DNA from: Euzebya sp051004735
GTDB lineage: Bacteria; Actinomycetota; Nitriliruptoria; Euzebyales; Euzebyaceae
Direction: 5' to 3'
NCBI GenBank assembly: GCA_051004735.1
Contig: JBPCKA010000027.1
Coordinates: 1-51,889 of the forward strand
Length of the DNA stretch: 51,889 nucleotides
Shown: positions 32,482 through 39,915 of the stretch, one piece after another
Numbering within the stretch: position 1 is the first letter of the stretch
Layout: every line of letters starts with the position of its first letter
Position numbers and translations under genes: made by a program
The notes under the pieces: generated by a model
Told to the model about the DNA's origin: nothing
What the model saw: the letters and a program-made list of their open reading frames with translations, nothing else
The model's database searches: none

Positions 32482-33114
32482 GTGCGTTCGTCACTGATCC
32501 GGCTGAAGCAGGCATTGGAGCCCGTCGGCATGGCGCCGGCCGAGGTGCTGGCCTTGGCGATCCTTCTGACCGGAATGGCTGCACTGACGGCTGTGATCTG
32601 GTGGACCAACCAACCGATTGACCAGGCTGTAAGCCCGGCAATGCCGACACTGAGCGTCACCCCCTCACCCATTGCACAGTCCGGGCCGGTGGTTGTTGAT
32701 GTCGCGGGTCAGGTCCTGCACCCGGGGCTGGTGACTTTGGAGGCGGGGGCGCGTGTGGCCGACGCCATCGCCGCCGCAGGAGGGTTGACCCCCCAGGCGG
32801 TCACCGACGGACTGAATCTGGCCCGGCCACTGTCAGACGGTGAGCAGATCGTTGTGGTGGCGATGGGTGAGGAGGTGGTGCAACCGACCGGAGTCGCCGC
32901 CCAGCCGGGGATGACCGCGGACGGTCTGCTCGATCTGAACCTTGCCACCGCGGAGCAACTTCAGCAGTTGCCAGGCATCGGTCCCGTCACGGCCGAGCGG
33001 ATCACGTCCTACCGAGACTCCATCGGCGGGTTCAGCGACATCGCACAACTGCTTGAGGTCCCAGGGATCGGCCCCGGCCGGTTCGCCGAGCTGCAGGCCA
33101 GGGTCACGGTGTGA
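32482..33114 (+). CDS. comEA: Competence protein ComEA
   Basis: This 210-residue DNA-uptake receptor has a transmembrane helix at about residues 22-42, an SLBB/ubiquitin-like domain (VVVDVAGQVLHPGLVTL to LNLARPLSDGEQI) and a C-terminal tandem HhH DNA-binding domain (LDLNLATAEQLQQLPGIGP, LLEVPGIGPGRFAEL). It binds double-stranded DNA outside the membrane and hands it to ComEC. It starts at GTG 32482 and overlaps comEC by 4 bases (GTGA). The length is normal for the actinobacterial form. Confidence 0.9.
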   Translation: MRSSLIRLKQALEPVGMAPAEVLALAILLTGMAALTAVIWWTNQPIDQAVSPAMPTLSVTPSPIAQSGPVVVDVAGQVLHPGLVTLEAGARVADAIAAAGGLTPQAVTDGLNLARPLSDGEQIVVVAMGEEVVQPTGVAAQPGMTADGLLDLNLATAEQLQQLPGIGPVTAERITSYRDSIGGFSDIAQLLEVPGIGPGRFAELQARVTV

Positions 33115-35345
33115 GCACCTCCACCGCCGTCATGCTGTTGAGCTCCGCCTGGATCGGGGCCGTCCTCGGGGCGCTGCGGCCGGGAGCGGCCCTGCTGGCG
33201 GCACTCGCCGTGGTCGCCGTGGCTGCCATGGCGTTGTGCCGCCGTCACCCTGGCCGGTCCCTGCTGGCTGCCTGCCTGGCGGTGGCGGCCATTGCCTCGG
33301 CCGGTGCCGCGGTGCGGACGCAAGCGATCGTGGATGGCCCACTGGCCAACCTGACGGACTCACCTGTTGCCGTGGAGGTGTCACTGACCATCGTCGCCGA
33401 CGTGCGGCAACCGACTCGCGGCAGTCGCTGGGTGCTGGCGCGCTTGGCGACGGTGGGTGTCGTGGGTCGTGCGAGATTCCCCAGTCGCGAGCGGGTCGTC
33501 CTGCAGTTGCCCGCTGATGCCGCTGTCGAGTTCGGGGGTGGGTACACCCTGCGCGGGGTTGCCACACCCATCACCGGACCTACCGCCCAGTACTTCCGCG
33601 GTCGTGGGGCCGTGGTGCGGGTGGATGCCATCGAGTTGCAGGCGGCCCGAGACCCGCCGGCCTGGCAGCGTGCCACGACGACCCTGCGGGCCCGGACTGC
33701 CGCCGCTGCGCATCGGTGGCTGTCACAGGCACAGGGTTCGTTGCTGACCGGACTGGTCACCGGGGATCTCCAGGGGCAACCCGATCAGGTGGCAGAGGAG
33801 GTGAACGCCGCAGGGCTGTCCCATCTGGTGGCCGTCTCCGGCTCGAACGTGGCGATCGTGATCGCTGGCGCGATGGCGCTCAGCCTGATGGTCGGGTTCA
33901 GTCGGCGGACGGGTTGGTGGTTGTCAGCAGGCGCAGTGTGGTGGTTCGTGGTGCTGGTTCGCGGCGAACCAAGCGTCGTTCGGGCCGCCACCATGGCGAC
34001 GTTGGTCCTGGCGGCCATGCTGATCGGCCGTGTCCGCTCCACCGTTCACCTGCTGAGCACCGCCGGGATGCTGGTGTTGCTGACCGACCCGTTGCTGGCC
34101 ACCCGTATCGGCTTCGTCCTGTCGATGGCTGCTACTGCCGGTGTGATTCTGCTCACACCGGTCATCGCGCAGGCGTTGGACCGCCGCACCCGCCTGCCGC
34201 GCCTGATCACCACCGTGTTGGCAGCGACGTGTGGGGCGCAACTTGCGGTGGCACCCGTGCTGTTGCTCAGCGGAGGGACCGTGCATCCGGCCAGCGTGCC
34301 GGCAAATCTGATCGCCGTGCCCGCTGCAGGGGTCGCCAGCCTTATCGGTGGGGTGGCCGCGGTTGTGTCCCTGGTGGACGTGGGCGTGGCGGGCGGGGTC
34401 GCCGCTTCGGCTCTGCCGGCCTTGTCTGTGGTGCTGGCGACGGCGCATTGGTTTGCCTCCGACTCGGGCCGCCACGGGGTCGAAGTAGCGCTGATGATCG
34501 GGTTGGTGGTGGCTCTGGCCAGCCGTACGCGGGGGTGGCCACTGGGGGCCCGGGTGGGCGTGGCGGGGGTGGGACTGTGCGTCGTGATCGCGTTGCGCGG
34601 ACCTGTGGGACTGCCGGGTTCGGGCCTACCGGAAACCCCGGTGCTGGTGGTCCTTGATGTCGGGCAGGGTGATGCCCTGCTGCTGGGGGATCCACAGGCC
34701 GGGTGGATCCTGATCGATGGCGGCCCCGACCCCGACACCGTTGTCCGCGAGTTGGCACGGCGACGGATCGACCGCCTTGCCGCCGTGGTGGTCAGCCATC
34801 CCCATGCCGATCACACCGTGGGGTTGATCGCGGTGCTGGGACGCGTGCAGGTGGGGTTGGTGGTCCTGGGACCGCATGGCGAGGTGGCGACCGACGTGGT
34901 GTCCGCGGCGCAGGCAGCTGGCGCGCCAATCAGCATGGTGGCGGCTGGGGACCGGTGGGCGCACGGCCGTATGGCCTTCCGTGTCCTGTCACCTCCCGCG
35001 GTGGGACTTGGGCCAGAGCCCAACGAGAACTCCCTGGTGCTGCGGGTGGATGTGGATGGCGGCCGTAGCGCTCTGCTGCCCGGCGACGCGGAGGTCCTGG
35101 CCCAGACCCTGATCATCGACGACCCTGCCCTGGACGTGGATGTGGTGAAGGTGCCCCATCACGGGGGCGCCACGAACTTCACGGGGTTCCTGGCGGCGAC
35201 CACGCCCCAGCTCGCGGTGATCAGCGTCGGGGTGGACAACCCGTTCGGGCATCCCAACCCCGCGGTGCTGGCCGATCTGGGCGGGATCGATGTGCGCCGG
35301 ACCGATGTGGACGGCGAAGTGGTCGTGTCCTTGGGCGGGCCGTAG
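33111..35345 (+). CDS. comEC: ComEC/Rec2 DNA internalisation channel
   Basis: The 744-residue multi-pass membrane protein has an N-terminal helix group, an OB-like external domain (about 80-165), the competence domain (LTGLVTGDLQG, LVAVSGSNVAIV) and a C-terminal metallo-beta-lactamase domain with VLDVGQGDALLL, SHPHADHTVGL, LLPGDAE and VPHHGG. It carries one DNA strand into the cytoplasm. All four MBL motifs are intact, so the uptake pair looks working. Toxin-antitoxin genes follow where holA would be expected. Confidence 0.93.
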   Translation: MSTSTAVMLLSSAWIGAVLGALRPGAALLAALAVVAVAAMALCRRHPGRSLLAACLAVAAIASAGAAVRTQAIVDGPLANLTDSPVAVEVSLTIVADVRQPTRGSRWVLARLATVGVVGRARFPSRERVVLQLPADAAVEFGGGYTLRGVATPITGPTAQYFRGRGAVVRVDAIELQAARDPPAWQRATTTLRARTAAAAHRWLSQAQGSLLTGLVTGDLQGQPDQVAEEVNAAGLSHLVAVSGSNVAIVIAGAMALSLMVGFSRRTGWWLSAGAVWWFVVLVRGEPSVVRAATMATLVLAAMLIGRVRSTVHLLSTAGMLVLLTDPLLATRIGFVLSMAATAGVILLTPVIAQALDRRTRLPRLITTVLAATCGAQLAVAPVLLLSGGTVHPASVPANLIAVPAAGVASLIGGVAAVVSLVDVGVAGGVAASALPALSVVLATAHWFASDSGRHGVEVALMIGLVVALASRTRGWPLGARVGVAGVGLCVVIALRGPVGLPGSGLPETPVLVVLDVGQGDALLLGDPQAGWILIDGGPDPDTVVRELARRRIDRLAAVVVSHPHADHTVGLIAVLGRVQVGLVVLGPHGEVATDVVSAAQAAGAPISMVAAGDRWAHGRMAFRVLSPPAVGLGPEPNENSLVLRVDVDGGRSALLPGDAEVLAQTLIIDDPALDVDVVKVPHHGGATNFTGFLAATTPQLAVISVGVDNPFGHPNPAVLADLGGIDVRRTDVDGEVVVSLGGP

Positions 35346-35352
35346 CCCTGGC

Positions 35353-35366
35353 CCCTAGCCCTAGGG
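35353..35366. terminator. Short hairpin between convergent comEC and PIN gene
   Basis: CCCTAG (35353-35358) pairs with CTAGGG (35361-35366) around two bases. It could serve both convergent genes, but the stem is only 6 bp. Confidence 0.3.
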
Positions 35367-35753
35367 CAGGCACTCGACGTGGCAGCGAAGGCCGGGGGTT
35401 CCCTCAAACTTGCTGTCCACGGTCAGCAGGGAACTGTCCAGCATTTCGGCGAGGGCGACGAAGGCGGCATCGTAGGGCCACATGTTGTCCCGCAGGTCCC
35501 AGATCCTGGTCAGTAGCGGCGTGACGGGGTATCGCCGCAGCCTGAGCGAGGCCAGAAGCGCCAGGGCTCGACCCGCTTCCCCAGCGTCCAACTTGTGGCT
35601 GAGGACCAAGCCGCGCAGGGCCGAGGTGACCTCCAGATCGACGCCGTGGGGGGCCGCCAGCGGCTGTGTTGACGCTTTCTGCCGCACTCGGTTCGCCCGC
35701 GGGTCAGATCCGACCAGGAAGCTCACGAGTGCCGATGACTCGATGACGATCAT
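35361..35753 (-). CDS. vapC: VapC-type PIN-domain toxin
   Basis: The 130-residue PIN protein starts MIVIESSALVSFLVG. The first catalytic acid, Asp in almost all VapC toxins, is Glu5 here. The other acids are present (DLEVTSALRG, PYDAAFVALAEML, TVDSKF). The glutamate may still hold metal or may weaken the enzyme. Its ATG overlaps the antitoxin stop (ATGA, 35750-35753). It belongs to a FitAB/VapBC-like pair. Confidence 0.83.
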   Translation of the reverse strand: MIVIESSALVSFLVGSDPRANRVRQKASTQPLAAPHGVDLEVTSALRGLVLSHKLDAGEAGRALALLASLRLRRYPVTPLLTRIWDLRDNMWPYDAAFVALAEMLDSSLLTVDSKFEGTPGLRCHVECLP

Positions 35754-36007
35754 GCGCGGTCTGTCGACGTCGTCTGCCGATCATGATGGACCTGTGCCAG
35801 AGCCTGCACGACGTCGTCAGTGCTCACCGACGATCGGGCCGCGATGTCACGGGCCCTATCTGATGCCTCGGCCGGAGTGAGCGTCTCGGCCTCAAGGTCC
35901 AACAGTGCCCGGACGTAGGCCTGAAGGGATTGACCAGCTCTCGCAGCCCGAACCTTCAGCACGGTCATAGTCGACTCCGACAGGTCCCGAACATGCAACG
36001 TTGCCAT
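35750..36007 (-). CDS. FitA-like ribbon-helix-helix antitoxin
   Basis: The 85-residue antitoxin begins MATLHVRDLSESTMTVLKVRAARAG, the ribbon-helix-helix DNA-binding fold of FitA-type antitoxins, with SLQAYVRALLDLEA as the second helix, followed by a toxin-binding tail with DRARDIAARS. ATG 36007 is preceded by a TATGAT -10 box ending 6 bases upstream, so it looks leaderless. It is divergent from a second antitoxin gene whose -10 box is 60 bases away. Confidence 0.82.
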   Translation of the reverse strand: MATLHVRDLSESTMTVLKVRAARAGQSLQAYVRALLDLEAETLTPAEASDRARDIAARSSVSTDDVVQALAQVHHDRQTTSTDRA

Positions 36008-36013
36008 GCATGC

Positions 36014-36019
36014 ATCATA
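36014..36019 (-). promoter_or_regulatory. Predicted leaderless -10 box of the FitA-like pair
   Basis: Minus-strand TATGAT (consensus TATAAT) ends 6 bases before ATG 36007. It lies within an ATGCATGCAT palindrome (36006-36015) that could be part of the antitoxin operator. Confidence 0.5.
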
Positions 36020-36078
36020 GCCCCCTTGAAAGCAACATGCTTACTCAGGGAGATATGGTCGGATCTGGTCTGGTTTGA

Positions 36079-36084
36079 TATGCT
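36079..36084 (+). promoter_or_regulatory. Predicted leaderless -10 box of the first phd-vapC pair
   Basis: TATGCT ends 6 bases before ATG 36091. Confidence 0.5.
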
Positions 36085-36090
36085 GTCAGC

Positions 36091-36324
36091 ATGGTGACCG
36101 TGACCGTGAGTCAGGCCAAGGCTCAGTTATCCGCGCTGTTACAACGAGTGTTGGCCGGGGAGGACATCGCCATAGGCCGACGTGGCCGACCAGAGATTCT
36201 CCTGACCCGTATGCGCCAGGACACAGGCCCCCGTCCGCTCGGAACCTACGAAGGTCCATTGGAACTGGCCGAGGACTTTGATGAACCATTTGATCCTGGC
36301 CTGCTGCTGGGTCACGACTCGTGA
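36091..36324 (+). CDS. Phd/YefM-type antitoxin
   Basis: The 77-residue protein has the Phd fold start VTVSQAKAQLSALLQRVLAGEDIAIGRRGRPE, with a helical dimer and DNA-binding part, and a flexible C-terminal tail (residues 45-77) that would bind the PIN toxin. The toxin starts at GTG 36321, overlapping its stop by 4 bases. It resembles the antitoxin at 38145, so the two pairs are likely paralogs. Confidence 0.85.
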   Translation: MVTVTVSQAKAQLSALLQRVLAGEDIAIGRRGRPEILLTRMRQDTGPRPLGTYEGPLELAEDFDEPFDPGLLLGHDS

Positions 36325-36698
36325 GGTTGCTGCTTGACACCCATGCGGTCCTTTGGGCCATCGGCTCACCGGCCACCCTCACCGATCAGGCCCGAGACGC
36401 AATCAAGGATCCCGACAATCTGATCCTGGTGTCAGCCGTGAGTGCCTGGGAGATCGCGATCAAGGTCGCGTTGGGGAAGTTGGTCTTCGCCGGATCGGTA
36501 AGCGAGCACGTTGTGGCCAACGACTTCACACCACTGCCGATTTCGCTGGCGCACGCCGAGGGGATCGGTGATCTCCCCCCCGTGCACAGCGATCCCTTCG
36601 ACCGGTTGCTGGTCAGTCAGGCACTGGCCGAGGATGCGGTCATCGTGACCCGCGACCGACACCTCGCCGGGTACGACGTGAGGATTCTTCCAGCCTGA
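36321..36698 (+). CDS. vapC: VapC-type PIN-domain toxin
   Basis: This 125-residue PIN toxin of the DTHxLLW branch has LLLDTHAVLWAIG (Asp5), SAVSAWEIAIKVALGKL (Glu), VHSDPFDRLLVSQALAE (Asp) and TRDRHL (Asp). All four acids are present. It presumably cleaves tRNA or mRNA when free. It is encoded with the Phd antitoxin upstream. Confidence 0.87.
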   Translation: MRLLLDTHAVLWAIGSPATLTDQARDAIKDPDNLILVSAVSAWEIAIKVALGKLVFAGSVSEHVVANDFTPLPISLAHAEGIGDLPPVHSDPFDRLLVSQALAEDAVIVTRDRHLAGYDVRILPA

Positions 36699-36706
36699 CT
36701 GAGCAG

Positions 36707-36919
36707 TCAGCAGCGAGGGCGAGTGCCCGGCACCTCTCCCAACGAGGCAGGCGGGATCCAAGGGGAAAGGACCGTGATGTGAGCCGGAACGCCGAGGCGC
36801 ATGTTTGGATCGTGCGTGCGACGCAGGCCGCGCACTGCCGGCTCAGCGGCAGGGATGGAAACGATCAGAGCGGAGTGGCCTACGTCGATGGGGTCGTCAT
36901 CGAGAGCAGCGTTGGCCAT
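36707..36919 (-). pseudogene. Truncated 2'-5' RNA ligase family protein
   Basis: From ATG 36919 the frame reads MANAALDDDPIDVGHSALIV and then LGVPAHITVLSPWIPP, the N-terminal half-domain with the first HxT motif of 2H-phosphoesterase/RNA-ligase proteins. It stops after 70 residues, with the second HxT half missing. The break is 9 bases from the end of the adjacent vapC gene, so insertion of the toxin module probably cut it. Confidence 0.55.
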
Positions 36920-37007
36920 GGCCAGATGGTACGAGCACGGCCGGGATGGGATGGTTCGGCCGAAGCGTCTCTCACCGTCACGCGCAACGCGATCCCCCGT
37001 CGGCGTG

Positions 37008-37406
37008 CTATGAGGAGGCTCCGGCCGAGGCCTGTTGCACATCCTGCACGGTACGGGAGAGCAGACAGAACTCATTTCTTTCTGGGTCGCTCAACACCAC
37101 CCAGCTGACTGCCGGGTCCTGGCCCACGTCGACGCGTCGCGCGCCAAGAGCCACAAGCCGTTCGAGTTCGCCGCCCGTGGTCACGCCGTCGGCACACAGA
37201 TCCAGGTGAAGCCGGTTCTTGATGACCTTGCCTTCTGGTACCGGTGCGACGTCGATGGATGGCCACGACCCGTCCGACGCAGCGATGCTGAGGACGCCGT
37301 CGTCGTCTTCCTCCACCACCCGCCATCCGAGGACGGCGCACCAGAAGTCCGCGACCACCCGGGGCTCCACGGCGTCGATAGCGATGACAGCGATGCGGCA
37401 GGACAT
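37008..37406 (-). CDS. VOC-family (glyoxalase-like) protein
   Basis: The 132-residue protein has the Glyoxalase_6 pattern: IAVIAIDAVEPRVVADFWCAVLGW at the start, NRLHLDLC in the middle and VLSDPERNEFCLLSR at the end. ATG 37406 is used; an earlier in-frame start at 37514 adds a tail unlike the family. The function is unknown, often resistance or a small-molecule modifying enzyme. It is divergent from a second VOC gene at 37542. Confidence 0.8.
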   Translation of the reverse strand: MSCRIAVIAIDAVEPRVVADFWCAVLGWRVVEEDDDGVLSIAASDGSWPSIDVAPVPEGKVIKNRLHLDLCADGVTTGGELERLVALGARRVDVGQDPAVSWVVLSDPERNEFCLLSRTVQDVQQASAGASS

Positions 37407-37541
37407 GGTCGTCAGTCTCACCCGCCCGCAGTCAACTCGGCCAGGACGGTCACAGAAAAAGGTCGAGGTCGAGGCGTTGCCAGTGGCGGGTGAGGACGAA
37501 GGCGAATGATTCATGGGTCGCCCTCGTGGCAGTATCGCCGC

Positions 37542-37958
37542 ATGTCTGGGACCTATCCGCGAATTGCTCAGATCGTGCTCGATACCACCGATGCCCGTGC
37601 CTTGGCCGAGTTCTACCGGCAGATGTTCGGCTTGGAGTACCGGCCGGGTGACGAGCCTTCAGCGCTGGACGAACGCAACGAGAGCGACGATTGGCTCGTG
37701 CTGCGCAACGATCGTGGGCCCCAGCTGGCGTTCCAACAGACTGACGGCGTTCGAGCCTCGACGTGGCCAGGGGCCTCTGTGCCGCAGATGCTTCATCTGG
37801 ACACAGTCGTGTCGACGCTGGAGGAGTTGCGTACCCAACATGATCGTGCCCTCGATCTGGGTGCCCGCGAACTCCTGGACCGCACCGACGACGAGACTGA
37901 ACCCTTGTATGTCTTCGCCGATCCGGCTGGACATCCCTTTTGCATCTTTGTCGGGTAG
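37542..37958 (+). CDS. VOC-family (glyoxalase-like) protein
   Basis: The 138-residue VOC protein is similar in plan to its divergent neighbour: IAQIVLDTTDARALAEFYRQMFGLEY, QMLHLDTVV, and YVFADPAGHPFCIFVG at the end. The His and Glu metal positions are only partly recognisable. Start ATG 37542 removes a 12-residue unconserved extension. The divergent VOC pair sits between two paralogous toxin-antitoxin pairs. Confidence 0.83.
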   Translation: MSGTYPRIAQIVLDTTDARALAEFYRQMFGLEYRPGDEPSALDERNESDDWLVLRNDRGPQLAFQQTDGVRASTWPGASVPQMLHLDTVVSTLEELRTQHDRALDLGARELLDRTDDETEPLYVFADPAGHPFCIFVG

Positions 37959-38115
37959 CCGCGATACCCATCTGGTCTCGGTCCGAAAGACTCGCGAGGG
38001 CCGCCAGCACCCAGACCGGGATGCCCAGTTTCGCTACCTTGTCCAGCCCGCCCCAGGTTCACCGATGCCGGGGATCCGGTGATCAGTGTGGACACTGGAC
38101 AAAGCCATTCCCGAC

Positions 38116-38138
38116 ACTTAGCTAAACTTAGCTAGACT
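38116..38138 (+). promoter_or_regulatory. Direct repeats and -10 box of the second phd-vapC pair
   Basis: ACTTAGCTA occurs at 38116-38124 and 38126-38134, spaced 10 bases (one helix turn), and TAGACT (38133-38138) ends 6 bases before ATG 38145. The repeats are a likely antitoxin operator overlapping a leaderless promoter. Confidence 0.5.
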
Positions 38139-38144
38139 CAGTGC

Positions 38145-38378
38145 ATGCTTGTGAACATGCATGAGGCGAAGAGTCGGCTCTCCGAGCTGGTTCGTCAGGT
38201 CGCGAATGGTGAGGAAATCATCATCGGTCGTCATGGAGTCCCGGTTGCCCGTCTGGTGCCCTATCACAGGCAGTCGCGCCCCCGACGTCCCGGGCGGTTG
38301 CGCGAGCGGATTGTGGTCGCCTCCGACTTCGACGCCACCCCAGAGGACGTCCTGGCCGCGTTCGATGGTGGCAGGTGA
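38145..38378 (+). CDS. Phd/YefM-type antitoxin
   Basis: The 77-residue antitoxin has MHEAKSRLSELVRQVANGEEIIIGRHGVPVARLVP, the Phd DNA-binding fold. Its tail (residues 50-77) includes ASDFDATPEDVLAAF, a typical toxin-binding end. Same length and layout as the antitoxin at 36091. Toxin GTG 38375 overlaps its stop. Confidence 0.87.
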   Translation: MLVNMHEAKSRLSELVRQVANGEEIIIGRHGVPVARLVPYHRQSRPRRPGRLRERIVVASDFDATPEDVLAAFDGGR

Positions 38379-38749
38379 GCCTGCTGCTGGACACGCGTGC
38401 GTTGCTGTGGTGGCTGCGTGGCGATGAGATGACCGACCAATCGCTGGCCGCAATAGGCCAAGACGATGCGCTGATCTATGTCAGTGCCGCCAGCATCTGG
38501 GAAGCTGAGCTCAAGTCGGCCCTCGGCAAGTTGGAAGTTCACGGGGACCTGGTGGAGGAGGCAGCCATCGAAGGGTTCGAGCCACTGGCCATCACCCACG
38601 CACATGGTCGCCGGGCTGGCCGTCTGCCACCGCTTCATCGCGATCCATTCGATCGGATGCTGGTGGCCCAGGCTCAGGAAGAGGGCTTGAGGATCGTCAC
38701 GCGCGACCCTGCTATCGCAGCCTATGACGTGGATGTCCTACGGTGCTGA
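38375..38749 (+). CDS. vapC: VapC-type PIN-domain toxin
   Basis: The 124-residue PIN toxin has LLLDTRALLWWL (Asp5; the usual His after DT is Arg), SAASIWEAELKSALGKL (Glu), HRDPFDRMLVAQAQEE (Asp) and TRDPAI (Asp). It is close in layout to the toxin at 36321. Its stop overlaps the start of a small hydrolase gene (GTG 38743), so the hydrolase may be read through from the same mRNA. Confidence 0.87.
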   Translation: MSLLLDTRALLWWLRGDEMTDQSLAAIGQDDALIYVSAASIWEAELKSALGKLEVHGDLVEEAAIEGFEPLAITHAHGRRAGRLPPLHRDPFDRMLVAQAQEEGLRIVTRDPAIAAYDVDVLRC

Positions 38750-39324
38750 ACCCGTCTTCAGGGCAGGAGCGGCAGATCGCACCGGGGCTGGCCAAGCCCC
38801 CGGCCGGCCTGCTGCTGACGCCAGGCGCCAGCGCCGACCGTGACCACGCGACGCTGGTCGCCATTGACGACGGTATCAGCGAGATCGCCGTGGAACGCCT
38901 GACTCTCGGCACGACCAGCATCGCCAAGGCGGTTCGCCTGGTGGAGGAAGCTGCCCGGGCACTGGCCCACCGGCTTGGCGTCGACACCGACCGGGTGGCG
39001 CTGGGCGGCCGTAGCTTCGGTGGTCGCGCGTGCTCGGTTGCGGTTGCCCAGGGCCTGCCGGCGGCCGCCCTGGTCCTGTTGAGCTATCCGCTACACCCGC
39101 CCGGTAGGCCTGACCGGTTGCGGGTGGAGCACTTCGGTGACATCGGTGTCCCGACGCTGTTCCTGTCGGGCCGCAAGGACCCCTTCGGGTCACCGGACGA
39201 ATTCGCCGCGCAGATCCCCGCCGTCGCAGGCCCCGTGACGACGACCTGGATCAATGGCTCTCATGCCCCCCGCGGACAGGACCCCACGATCGTGGCGACG
39301 GTCCGCGCATACCTCGGCCTCTGA
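38743..39324 (+). CDS. Small alpha/beta-family hydrolase
   Basis: The 193-residue protein has LLLTPGASADRDHATLVAI at the start, nucleophile elbow GGRSFGGRAC (Ser about 101), LSYPLHPPGRPD, FLSGRKDPFG (acid) and INGSHAPRG (His), typical of the small dienelactone-hydrolase-like KANL3/Tex30 (COG3571) family. Substrate unknown. GTG 38743 overlaps the vapC stop; the link to the toxin gene may be chance. Confidence 0.78.
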   Translation: MLNPSSGQERQIAPGLAKPPAGLLLTPGASADRDHATLVAIDDGISEIAVERLTLGTTSIAKAVRLVEEAARALAHRLGVDTDRVALGGRSFGGRACSVAVAQGLPAAALVLLSYPLHPPGRPDRLRVEHFGDIGVPTLFLSGRKDPFGSPDEFAAQIPAVAGPVTTTWINGSHAPRGQDPTIVATVRAYLGL

Positions 39325-39384
39325 CCCCGCCTCTGCCGGGATGGTTGTATCTTGGAGTTGACGCTCACCAGTGTCCCCTCGCCT

Positions 39385-39915
39385 ATGACATCAACGGTTT
39401 CTCTGGCAGACCACGCGAACGCGATCGAGGTGGAGAATCCGGTCTGGAACTGGCGCTGGCTGACGGGTGACTTGGTCGCGAACTACTTCGTCCCCGCCAG
39501 CAGCGATGAACGCGTCGCCATGCTTGCAGTCGCTCCGTCTGGGTCCGGCGACCGACGTTGGGATTGGTTCATCGAGGCGCTCGCTGAATACTTGGCCACC
39601 CACGCTCAGTTTGATGTCCCTGCCTGGGTGGACCGTGGAGTCATCGACCATGGGGCCTTCTGGTGGCCGGTTCACGGCGACCGGCCTTCCACACGGGCTG
39701 CGGCGATGGCGCACAGCCCGGCATCCTTCGCCCGTCGGGGCATCCTCATCGACGGTCGCGAGCCCCGCAGCGATGTCACCCCCGTTGCCTACACTGCAAG
39801 CCACGATGACCCGACCTGTCGCCTACCTGTTCACCGGTCCCGAGCCGCTGCTGGTCCGTCGTGCCGCAGACCAACTGCTGGCCGAGCTGCGCCAGGAGTC
39901 CGGTGGCGACCTTGA
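39385..39915 (+). CDS. Hypothetical protein, C-terminus possibly frameshifted
   Basis: Residues 1-130 (from ATG 39385) include ENPVWNWRWLTGDLVANYF, AWVDRG and MAHSPASFARRGILIDGRE, a pattern of short hypothetical proteins I cannot name. The frame does not end there but runs 110 bases into holA in another frame, with arginine-rich nonsense at the end. The C-terminus is therefore probably an artefact of a lost stop or frameshift, and the real protein may end near 39780. The TATCTT at 39348-39353 could be its -10 box. Confidence 0.45.
   Translation: MTSTVSLADHANAIEVENPVWNWRWLTGDLVANYFVPASSDERVAMLAVAPSGSGDRRWDWFIEALAEYLATHAQFDVPAWVDRGVIDHGAFWWPVHGDRPSTRAAAMAHSPASFARRGILIDGREPRSDVTPVAYTASHDDPTCRLPVHRSRAAAGPSCRRPTAGRAAPGVRWRP
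39790..39795 (+). promoter_or_regulatory. -10 box of holA
   Basis: TACACT ends 10 bases before ATG 39806, leaving only a few untranslated bases. Confidence 0.4.

Noticed and set aside
33716..34657. Plus-strand frame of 313 codons inside comEC
   Set aside because: Gly/Arg-rich shadow in another frame of a well-supported membrane protein gene.
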